Origin: Desulfofustis sp.
Lineage (GTDB): Bacteria > Desulfobacterota > Desulfobulbia > Desulfobulbales > Desulfocapsaceae
Length of the DNA: 59,390 nt
NCBI GenBank assembly: GCA_029287755.1
Contig: JARFQM010000285.1
Span: 1-59,390 of the forward strand
Reading direction: 5' to 3'
Shown piece by piece: positions 9,475 through 16,701 of this stretch. Positions within the stretch are counted from its first letter, which is position 1. The number at the start of each line of letters is the position of its first letter. The notes below the pieces were generated by a model. That model saw nothing but the letters and a program-made list of their open reading frames with translations, did no database searches and had not been told where the DNA came from. The position numbers and the translations under genes are program-made.

Positions 9475-10875
9475 ATGCAATATCTGAGCACCAGAGGAAA
9501 TTCCGCAGCACGATCCTTCACCGAAGCAGTCCTGACCGGGCTGGCCGAAGACGGCGGTCTGCTGCTGCCGAGGGCCATCCCGCGAATCGACCGGGCCACC
9601 TTTGAAACCTGGCAGCCGCTCAGCTACAGCGAGGTGGCCTTCGAGGTCATGTCGCGTTTTGTTGACGATATACCGACCACGGATCTGAAGGTGTTGATCA
9701 ACAAGTCCTATGCCTCCTTTGCCGATGCTCAGGTGGTCCCCCACGTGCACCTTGACGACCTCCACATCCTGGAGCTGTTCCATGGACCGACGCTGGCATT
9801 CAAGGACATCGCCCTGCAGTTTCTGGGCAACCTGTTTGAATATTTATTGACCCGAGACGACGGCTTTCTCAACATCCTGGGCGCCACTTCGGGCGATACC
9901 GGGAGCGCGGCCATTTATGGGGTAAAAGGCAGGGAACGGATACGGATATTCATCCTGCATCCCCATCAGCGAATCAGCGAAATCCAGGAAAAGCAGATGA
10001 CCACCGTGGCCGATGCCAACGTCTTCAATATTGCGGTCACCGGAACCTTCGACGATGCCCAGGCGGCGGTCAAAACGATTTTCAGCGATATTGAGTTCAA
10101 AAAAAGCTTTCGCCTGGGAGCGATCAATTCGATCAATTGGGCCAGGATTCTGGCCCAGGTGGTCTACTACGTCTACAGTTGCCTGCATGTGGCCGGGCAT
10201 GAAAAGCACAGCGCCGTGGCCTTCTCGGTGCCCACCGGCAATTTCGGCGACATTTTCGCCGGCTACATCGCCAAGAAAATGCTGCCCGAAGGCTGTATCC
10301 GCAAACTGGTGCTGGCCACCAACAGCAACGACATCCTCACCCGCTTCGTCAACGAAGGCGATTACTCCCTGGGCGAGGTGGTCGCCACCTCTTCCCCGTC
10401 CATGGATATCCAGGCTGCTTCGAATTTCGAGCGTTACCTCTATTACCTGATGGACAAAGAGCCGGATCTGGTGCGCGAAGCCATGCTGAAATTCAGCGTT
10501 GACGGCAAACTGTACATGCAGAATTACCTGGCCCACATCAAAAGGGATTTCGTCGCCTCAGCCATCTCCGAAGATGAAGTACAGGACACCATCGCCCGCT
10601 ACTACGAGCAGCATCACTATATTCTCGACCCGCACACCGCGGTCGGGGTCAAGGCGGCTGAACAGCACCGCGACCAGGGGGTGCCGATGGTCTGCCTGGC
10701 CACCGCTCACCCGGCCAAATTCGGCGCCACGGTCGCACGGGCGATAGGCAGGCCGCCTGAACTTCCGTCCTCGCTGGCCGAGCTGGAGGGCAAGCCCTCA
10801 CGCTGCGAGGTAATGGACTGCTCCATAGAAGCGCTGAAGTCCTACCTCGAGAGCCATGCTCAAAAAAGCCCATGA
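9475..10875 (+). CDS. thrC: Threonine synthase
   Basis: A 466-residue PLP enzyme converting O-phosphohomoserine to threonine. The N-terminus MQYLSTRGNS and the cofactor lysine motif HGPTLAFKDIALQFLG (K110 by count) mark the long, E. coli/yeast-like ThrC class. The glycine-rich phosphate-binding segment is ATSGDTGSAAI at about 138-148, and FSVPTGNFGDIFAGYIAKKM follows. The length fits this class. Its stop overlaps the start of the nucleoside phosphorylase gene as ATGA, so the two are translationally coupled. Confidence 0.95.
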   Translation: MQYLSTRGNSAARSFTEAVLTGLAEDGGLLLPRAIPRIDRATFETWQPLSYSEVAFEVMSRFVDDIPTTDLKVLINKSYASFADAQVVPHVHLDDLHILELFHGPTLAFKDIALQFLGNLFEYLLTRDDGFLNILGATSGDTGSAAIYGVKGRERIRIFILHPHQRISEIQEKQMTTVADANVFNIAVTGTFDDAQAAVKTIFSDIEFKKSFRLGAINSINWARILAQVVYYVYSCLHVAGHEKHSAVAFSVPTGNFGDIFAGYIAKKMLPEGCIRKLVLATNSNDILTRFVNEGDYSLGEVVATSSPSMDIQAASNFERYLYYLMDKEPDLVREAMLKFSVDGKLYMQNYLAHIKRDFVASAISEDEVQDTIARYYEQHHYILDPHTAVGVKAAEQHRDQGVPMVCLATAHPAKFGATVARAIGRPPELPSSLAELEGKPSRCEVMDCSIEALKSYLESHAQKSP

Positions 10876-11720
10876 ACGGCGGCGCATTTTCCTACAGGGA
10901 CCAGGTCGAACGGGCCGCGTCATACATTAAGGGAATCTGCGCTCACATTCCGGACACCGCCATCCAGCTTGGTACCGGGCTTGGGGAGTTGGCCGGCAGG
11001 ATGGAGGTCGAACTCGAGATCGCCTACGAGGATATTCCCGGCTTTCCACTAGCGACTGTCGAGAGTCATCACGGCGCCCTGTTAATCGGTCGCCTGGGCG
11101 GCCGCCGGGCGCTGATCCTCTCCGGCAGGTTTCATTTCTACGAAGGCTACTCCACCAGGGAAATCACCCTGCCGATCAGGGTCCTGCAGCTATTGGGGAC
11201 CACGAATCTGATCATCACCAATGCCGCCGGCGGACTGAATCCCCTGTTTCTGCCCGGGACCATCATGGTCATCAGGGACCACCTCAATTTTCTCGGAGAA
11301 AACCCGCTGCGCGGACCCAATGTCGATCACTGGGGCCCCCGGTTTCCAGATTTTTCCGCACCCTACGGGCCGGATCTGATCAAGACGGCCCTGGACAGCG
11401 CCGACCATTGCGGCATCGACAAGGTGGTCACCGGCACTTACGTGTGCATTCCCGGCCCCAGCCTCGAAACACCTGCCGAGACCCGCTGGCTCAGGCAATG
11501 CGGTGCGGATGCGGTCGGCATGTCGTCGGTCCCCGAAATCATCGTCGCCCACCACGGCTCCATGCGGGTGCTCGGCCTGTCGCTGATCTCCAACGTCAAC
11601 GATCCGGACAATTTCCAGCCCATTCTGCTCGAAGAGATCATCGCCGAAGGTCGACGGGCATCGGCCAGGCTCGAGAAATTGATTGTCGAATTTATCAAGC
11701 GGCTGCACCAGGGAGGCTGA
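10872..11720 (+). CDS. Purine nucleoside phosphorylase (trimeric type)
   Basis: A 282-residue PNP of the trimeric, mammalian-like class, cleaving inosine or guanosine with phosphate. Visible motifs are LGTGLGELA (phosphate loop; most homologues read LGSGLG), ESHHG, GRFHFYEGY, TNAAGGLNP, the purine-site Glu in GPSLETPAE, GADAVGMSSVPE and LISN..ND. MTA phosphorylases share the fold, but HFYEGY and the GADAVGMS segment favour a purine nucleoside phosphorylase. It overlaps thrC by four bases and runs directly into the MTA/SAH deaminase gene, suggesting a purine nucleoside salvage unit. Confidence 0.9.
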   Translation: MNGGAFSYRDQVERAASYIKGICAHIPDTAIQLGTGLGELAGRMEVELEIAYEDIPGFPLATVESHHGALLIGRLGGRRALILSGRFHFYEGYSTREITLPIRVLQLLGTTNLIITNAAGGLNPLFLPGTIMVIRDHLNFLGENPLRGPNVDHWGPRFPDFSAPYGPDLIKTALDSADHCGIDKVVTGTYVCIPGPSLETPAETRWLRQCGADAVGMSSVPEIIVAHHGSMRVLGLSLISNVNDPDNFQPILLEEIIAEGRRASARLEKLIVEFIKRLHQGG

Positions 11721-11727
11721 GCGCACC

Positions 11728-13077
11728 ATGGAAGGCACACGTGAACAGGCTGACGTCATTGTCTCCGGCAGGTACCTGCTGCCCACCTGGCGCCACGCTG
11801 AGCGGATAGAAGACGGCGCCGTTGCCGTCCTCCGGGACGAAATTATCGCCGTCGGCGGGCGCACGGAACTCACCGCCCGCTTTGCCGAGGCCGAAGAGCT
11901 GCATGAACCGGCTGGGTTGATCATGCCCGGCCTGATCAACACCCATACCCATGCCCCGATGAGTTATTTGCGCGGCATCGCCGACGACCTGCCGCTGATG
12001 ACCTGGCTGCAGGAGCACATTTTCCCGGTGGAACAGAAACTCGATGCGGAGATGGTCTACCTGTCCACCCTGCTCTCCATCGCCGAAATGATAAAATCGG
12101 GGACCACCAGTTTCTGCGATATGTACCTGTTCGCCGGCGAGGTGGCCCGGGCTGCCGATGAAACCGGAATCCGGGCCTGGCTTGGCGAGGTCCTCTACGA
12201 CTTTGACTCGCCCTCATACGGTGCGCTTGACAACGGTTTTGCCCTGGTCGAGGAACTCTTTTCGACCTACCGCGAGCATCCACTCATCACCGTGACCGTC
12301 GACCCGCACAGCGTCTATACCTGTTCACCGGCGCTGCTGGAAAGGAGTGGGGAACTGGCCGCCAGGATGGAGAGCCTGCATGTCGTGCATCTGTCTGAAA
12401 CCGAATCTGAGGTCGCCACCTGTGTCGAGCGCTACGGGGTTCGCCCCGTGGAGCACCTCCAGCGACTCGGTCTGCTGAACAGCCGACTGCTGGCCGCCCA
12501 CTGCGTGCAGCTCACAGAGGACGAGATCGAGCTGCTGGCGAAACAACAGGTCAAGGTCAGCCATTGCGTCGAATCGAACATGAAGCTCGCCTCCGGAACT
12601 GCACCGGTGCCCGCCCTTCTGCAGGCCGGGGTGGGCGTATCAATCGGCACCGACGGCCCCGCCTCCAACAACGACGTCGACATGTTCGCGGAAATGAGCA
12701 GCGTCGCCAAAGTCCACAAGGTCGTCGCCATGGAACCGACCGTGATGGATGCCGAGACTACCCTGCGCTGCGCAACCCTCAGCGGGGCCGAAGCGCTGGG
12801 AGTGGAAACAACGCTCGGCACCCTGGAGCCTGGCAAAAAAGCGGACCTCATCGTCCTCGATCTGGATCAGCCCCACCTGGTACCGCTCTACAATCTGCCC
12901 TCGCACCTGATTTACGCCGCCCGGGGGGCAGATGTGATTCATTCGATGATCAATGGCCGCCTGGTTATGAAGCGGCGGAAACTCCTGAGCATGGACGAGC
13001 AGATGATCTTGGCCAGGATGAAGGAAATAGGCTCGAAAGTAGTGCGGATCAGGGAGGAAGCGGCCGCTTCCAGATGA
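11728..13077 (+). CDS. mtaD: 5'-methylthioadenosine / S-adenosylhomocysteine deaminase
   Basis: A 449-residue amidohydrolase of the MtaD/TrzA family. Zinc ligands are THTHAPM (HxH), HSVYTCSP, VHLSETESEV and the Asp in SIGTDGPASNND. The substrate-loop features LRGIADDLPLMTWLQEHIFPVE and GTTSFCDMY are typical of MTA/SAH deaminases, which make methylthioinosine or S-inosylhomocysteine. An in-frame TTG at 11683 would overlap the upstream gene. I prefer the ATG at 11728 because GGGAGG at 11711-11716 is well placed for it and the protein then begins at the family's usual position. Together with the upstream phosphorylase it can convert MTA or SAH products to hypoxanthine (inference). Confidence 0.92.
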   Translation: MEGTREQADVIVSGRYLLPTWRHAERIEDGAVAVLRDEIIAVGGRTELTARFAEAEELHEPAGLIMPGLINTHTHAPMSYLRGIADDLPLMTWLQEHIFPVEQKLDAEMVYLSTLLSIAEMIKSGTTSFCDMYLFAGEVARAADETGIRAWLGEVLYDFDSPSYGALDNGFALVEELFSTYREHPLITVTVDPHSVYTCSPALLERSGELAARMESLHVVHLSETESEVATCVERYGVRPVEHLQRLGLLNSRLLAAHCVQLTEDEIELLAKQQVKVSHCVESNMKLASGTAPVPALLQAGVGVSIGTDGPASNNDVDMFAEMSSVAKVHKVVAMEPTVMDAETTLRCATLSGAEALGVETTLGTLEPGKKADLIVLDLDQPHLVPLYNLPSHLIYAARGADVIHSMINGRLVMKRRKLLSMDEQMILARMKEIGSKVVRIREEAAASR

Positions 13078-13101
13078 AAACCCTCCCTGGTGCCGAGCGG
13101 C

Positions 13102-13130
13102 TTGACTTTCTGCACATACTAATCTATACA
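13102..13130 (+). promoter_or_regulatory. Sigma70-type promoter for tatA pair
   Basis: TTGACT at 13102-13107 and TATACA at 13125-13130 are exactly 17 bp apart. The start of the first tatA gene lies 52 bp downstream of the -10. This is the best consensus promoter I saw in the window. Confidence 0.6.
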
Positions 13131-13182
13131 TAGCGCTTAGCGGCAGATATACTAACCACAACTGCATTATCGAGGTACGCAC

Positions 13183-13377
13183 ATGTTCGGACTGGGAATG
13201 CCTGAACTTATCGTCATACTGGTGATCATCGTTATCATTTTCGGTGCCGGAAAGCTCCCCGAAATAGGCTCGGGCATAGGCAAGGGCATCAAAAACTTCA
13301 AGGAAGCCACGAAGCAGGACGAAAAGAAGTCCATCGACGAGAACTCCAAGGATCCTGAAGATACCACCAAAAGCTGA
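13183..13377 (+). CDS. tatA: Twin-arginine translocase subunit TatA/TatE
   Basis: A 64-residue protein with the TatA architecture: short periplasmic start [11 protein letters not shown], one transmembrane helix (about 9-25), the hinge [23 protein letters not shown], and a charged, low-complexity tail. The FG and KLPEIG motifs are diagnostic of TatA/E. TatA multimerises to form the pore for folded proteins. GAGG lies 12-15 bp before the ATG. A paralogue follows 26 bp later; no tatB or tatC is adjacent. At least two proteins in the window (at 21554 and 42004) have twin-arginine signals. Confidence 0.93.
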   Translation: MFGLGMPELIVILVIIVIIFGAGKLPEIGSGIGKGIKNFKEATKQDEKKSIDENSKDPEDTTKS

Positions 13378-13403
13378 TCACCCCACACCACCGGAGCACA
13401 CCC

Positions 13404-13649
13404 ATGTTTGGACTCGGAGCCCCTGAACTCATCGTAATTCTAGGTATAGCCGTCCTCATTTTCGGAGGCAAGAAACTTCCCGAGATCGGCTCGGGTCTCG
13501 GCAAGGCGATCGGTTCCTTCAAAAAGGAAGTCGGTGATGTGAAGGAAAGTTCCAAAGGGCTTATCGACGACCTTCCCGGCGTCAAGGAAGTTGCCGAGGT
13601 CAAGGACCAGATCGACAAGGTTAAAAATATCACCAGTCTCACAAAGTAG
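13404..13649 (+). CDS. tatA: Twin-arginine translocase subunit TatA, second copy
   Basis: An 81-residue paralogue of the preceding protein with the same layout: N-terminal helix, [23 protein letters not shown] amphipathic segment, and a longer acidic/basic tail ending in a Val-Asp-Lys-rich coiled region. The N-terminus MFGLGAPELIVILGIAVLIFGG nearly repeats that of the first copy, so a tandem duplication is likely. It is probably cotranscribed with it. It could serve as a TatB-like partner, but TatB proteins usually have a longer amphipathic helix; TatA is the safer call. Confidence 0.92.
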   Translation: MFGLGAPELIVILGIAVLIFGGKKLPEIGSGLGKAIGSFKKEVGDVKESSKGLIDDLPGVKEVAEVKDQIDKVKNITSLTK

Positions 13650-13922
13650 CAGTTCTTTCAATTACCTCCTCGTTCACTGATGTAATACTCATTTCCCCCT
13701 CTCGTTTCTGAGAATTTCGGTCATAGTACCAGTCGTTCGACTTTCCCCCCTGGGCCCCCGGCCGGCCCCTCACTTGACGATATTTCACATTTTGTGTATT
13801 TGTACAGGTCCCGAAAAAATGTTGATAACCACCCGGCTGGAAGTACCCAACCTGCGGTTCGCTTTCTACCAACAACTCATATAGTTGCCGGAAGGTGGCT
13901 AATTATTTACCAGGAGAAATAC

Positions 13923-15065
13923 ATGTGTCGACTAGCCCTGAAAACAGCCAACGAACCCTTCTCACCCTATGAGGTGCTCGAGGCCATGGAGGCCATGAAA
14001 GAAGGGTACGACGGCTCCGGACTCGGGCTTCTGCTCAGGGGCCTGGAATTCGAAGATTTCAAGTACAATCCGAGATTTCCGATCCTCTCGGGCATCGCCG
14101 AGAACAAGAAATCCTGGAAGCGGTTGGACCAGTTCATGGAAGAGCGCGGCTACGAGCTCAAATATGACCACAAGTTCCACATGGACCGCAGCCATATGGA
14201 CGGCAAGGACCGGTACCGCTATTTTCTGAGGGCCTACCGGATGCCGGAAGAATTCCAGGGAAAAGAAATGGAGGAACGGGAAGGCGAGCTCATGCAGACC
14301 CGGCTGGCACTGCGTAAAGACGGGGAAGCACACGGCGGCGACCTGTCCGTTTTTTCTTTCTGGCCCGATGTGGCGATGATCAAGGAGGTCGGCTGGCCGC
14401 TGCAGGTCGGCAATCTACTGAGCCTCCATGACGGCCAGATCAAGTCGAGGGTGTGTATGGCCCAGGGCCGTCAGAACACCAACTACGGCATCAACCTCTA
14501 CGCCTGCCATCCCTTTTTCGTGCAGGGCATCTCGACCATGACCAACGGCGAGAACACCGCCTTCGTGCCCATCCGCGACTGGCTGCTGGGCCGCCCCTTT
14601 GAGGGATATATGGGCTACCAGAGCGACTCTGAGGTATTCACCCATATTCTTCACTACACTCTCAAACAGCTCAAGCTGCCCCTGCAGGCTTACAAGCATG
14701 TCATCACCCCGCTCAGCCTCAAGGAGTTGGAAACCCATCCCCAGGGCGACTTCCTCAGAGGTTTGCGCAACGCCTGCAAACGGCTCATCATCGACGGCCC
14801 CAATGCGGTGATCGGCACCCTGCCGGACGAAACCTGTCTGCTGGTCATGGATCACAAGAAACTGCGCCCGTCGACCGTCGGAGGCAGAGAGGGCGTCTGG
14901 GCAATCGCCTCGGAGATGTGCGGCGTCGACGCCATGATCCCCGATCGCGACCCGAGCCTCGATTTCCAGCCCATGAGAGAACACACCGTCATCATTCCCC
15001 CAGATAGAAAGGAATTAGAAATATGGTCCCAATTCGATCAGTTCCCATTGAGCCTGGCAGCTTAA
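13923..15065 (+). CDS. Glutamate synthase, glutamine amidotransferase subunit (class II)
   Basis: A 380-residue Ntn-type glutaminase that releases ammonia from glutamine. Translation from 13923 gives MCRLALKT, placing the nucleophile Cys2 immediately after Met. A longer in-frame start at 13794 would bury it and is therefore wrong. AGGAG precedes the chosen ATG at suitable spacing. RQNTNYGINLYACHPF and TNGENTAF correspond to the glutamine-binding region. The gene overlaps the next one by 43 bp, consistent with one complex. The subunit matches the stand-alone GATase of archaeal-type glutamate synthases. A possible promoter (TTGACG at 13774-13779, TATTTG at 13797-13802) lies upstream in the 273-bp gap. 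Confidence 0.9.
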   Translation: MCRLALKTANEPFSPYEVLEAMEAMKEGYDGSGLGLLLRGLEFEDFKYNPRFPILSGIAENKKSWKRLDQFMEERGYELKYDHKFHMDRSHMDGKDRYRYFLRAYRMPEEFQGKEMEEREGELMQTRLALRKDGEAHGGDLSVFSFWPDVAMIKEVGWPLQVGNLLSLHDGQIKSRVCMAQGRQNTNYGINLYACHPFFVQGISTMTNGENTAFVPIRDWLLGRPFEGYMGYQSDSEVFTHILHYTLKQLKLPLQAYKHVITPLSLKELETHPQGDFLRGLRNACKRLIIDGPNAVIGTLPDETCLLVMDHKKLRPSTVGGREGVWAIASEMCGVDAMIPDRDPSLDFQPMREHTVIIPPDRKELEIWSQFDQFPLSLAA

Positions 15066-16663
15066 CCTACCACGACCTGCCCTGGATAATCGAGCATCGT
15101 GAGGACCGCTGTACCCTCTGCGGCCAGTGCACCAGTGTCTGCCCCAAGGAGTGTCTGCACCTGACCTACAGGCGCCAGCGGATGCCCAACCTCGACGTGT
15201 TGAGCAGCAAGCGGGGCAGCGAATACCGCACCTTCGTCGGCATCAGGCAGAAAACCGACATGGTCCATTCCTGTATCGGCTGCGGCATGTGCGCCATGGT
15301 CTGCCCGAATGAGGCCATCACCCCGATGCTCAACACGGTGGAAAACCGAACCCTGTTTCTCAACAACCAGAAGGGCGAAGCTTATAAACGCGGAGGACGC
15401 AGAAATACCTCCGGCCCCACCCTGCTCGACCGGATCATGTTCGACCGCATCTCGATGCTCACCGATCCGGCCCTGGACGCCGGCCGGCACGAGTTCACCG
15501 TATCCACGACCCTGGGCCGGATCCTGTCCCCGGAAGAATACCTGAAGCGTAAGGCCAATGGCGGTTGGATACCTCCCACCAGGGAGATATTTCCCTTCGT
15601 TATCGGCTCAATGTCCTTCGGCGCCCTGTCCCCCAACATGTGGCTCGGCCTCCTTCAGGGAGTTGCTTACTGCAACGAGGTCCTGGGTATTCCGGTAGTA
15701 ATGTGCACCGGAGAGGGCGGCTGTCCGCCATGGGTCCTCAAGAGTCCCTACCTGAAATACATCATCCTGCAGATCGCCTCCGGTTACTTCGGCTGGGATG
15801 AGATCATCAGGGCGATTCCGGAGATGCAGTGCAACCCTGCGGCAATCGAGATCAAATATGGTCAGGGAGCCAAGCCCGGCGACGGCGGCCTGCTGATGTG
15901 GTACAAGGTTTCCAAACTGATCGCCCGTTTGCGCGGCGTACCCGAAGGAGTGGACCTGCCCTCGCCGCCGGTTCATCAGACGCTCTACTCCATCGAGGAA
16001 AGCGTCATGAAAATGATTCAGACCCTGTCCATGGCCTTTGATCACCAGGTGCCCGTGTATCCGAAAATTTCGGCTTCGACCTCAGCCAAGTCGGTTCTCA
16101 ACAACCTGGTTCGCAATCCCTATGCCGGAGGACTGCTGATTGACGGTATCGACGGCGGCACCGGCGCGGCCTACAACGTCTCAATGGATGCGACCGGACA
16201 CCCGGTGGCCTCCAACGTCCGGGAATGCTATCTCGACCTGGCCGCCCAGGGTATGCAGAACGAGGTGCCGATTTACGCCGCCGGAGGAGTCGGCCAGAAT
16301 GGCAACGTGGCCCAGAACGGCATGGCCCTGGTCATGCTCGGCGCCAGTGCGGTGCACATCGGCAAATATATCATGCAGGCCACCGCCGGCTGCCTCGGTA
16401 ACGAACAGAACCGCTGCAACGTCTGCAACGTCGGCATCTGCCCCAAAGGCATCACCAGCCAGAATAGCAAGCTCTACCGCAGGCTCGATCCGGACAAGGT
16501 GGCCCAACGGGTGGCCGAAACCTTTATGGCCATCCAGACCGACGTCAAGAAGATCATGGCGCCGCTGGGCCGGTCCCAGAGTCTGCCCATCGGCATGTCC
16601 GATGCCATCGGCATCAACGACAAGGATGCCGCCGACCGGCTGCAGATCAAATACGTCTGTTAA
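15023..16663 (+). CDS. Glutamate synthase, FMN/Fe-S catalytic subunit
   Basis: A 546-residue protein. Residues about 25-105 form a two-cluster ferredoxin domain (CTLCGQCTSVCPKEC; CIGCGMCAMVCPNEA). Residues about 170-520 form the FMN-binding glutamate synthase barrel, with SFGALSPNMW, GEGGCPP, IEIKYGQGAKPGDGGLL, IDGIDGGTGAA, YAAGGVGQNGNVA and a cysteine cluster CNVCNVGICPKGI for the 3Fe-4S centre. The barrel converts 2-oxoglutarate plus channelled ammonia to glutamate. AAGGAA lies a few bases before the ATG, and the start overlaps the GATase gene. The N-terminal ferredoxin domain is characteristic of archaeal-type enzymes and absent from enterobacterial GltB. Confidence 0.93.
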   Translation: MVPIRSVPIEPGSLTYHDLPWIIEHREDRCTLCGQCTSVCPKECLHLTYRRQRMPNLDVLSSKRGSEYRTFVGIRQKTDMVHSCIGCGMCAMVCPNEAITPMLNTVENRTLFLNNQKGEAYKRGGRRNTSGPTLLDRIMFDRISMLTDPALDAGRHEFTVSTTLGRILSPEEYLKRKANGGWIPPTREIFPFVIGSMSFGALSPNMWLGLLQGVAYCNEVLGIPVVMCTGEGGCPPWVLKSPYLKYIILQIASGYFGWDEIIRAIPEMQCNPAAIEIKYGQGAKPGDGGLLMWYKVSKLIARLRGVPEGVDLPSPPVHQTLYSIEESVMKMIQTLSMAFDHQVPVYPKISASTSAKSVLNNLVRNPYAGGLLIDGIDGGTGAAYNVSMDATGHPVASNVRECYLDLAAQGMQNEVPIYAAGGVGQNGNVAQNGMALVMLGASAVHIGKYIMQATAGCLGNEQNRCNVCNVGICPKGITSQNSKLYRRLDPDKVAQRVAETFMAIQTDVKKIMAPLGRSQSLPIGMSDAIGINDKDAADRLQIKYVC

Positions 16664-16701
16664 CCAGTGACCAGCAAGGATAGTGCATAAGGAGTTCTTT
16701 A

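Noticed and set aside
11683..11727. Upstream TTG start for the MTA/SAH deaminase
   Set aside because: It overlaps the phosphorylase gene and adds residues outside the family; the ATG at 11728 has a proper Shine-Dalgarno site.
13740..13775. GC-rich stretch before glutamate synthase, considered as terminator or sigma54 site
   Set aside because: The possible stem is five pairs without a T tract and the GG/GC spacing of sigma54 promoters is not met.
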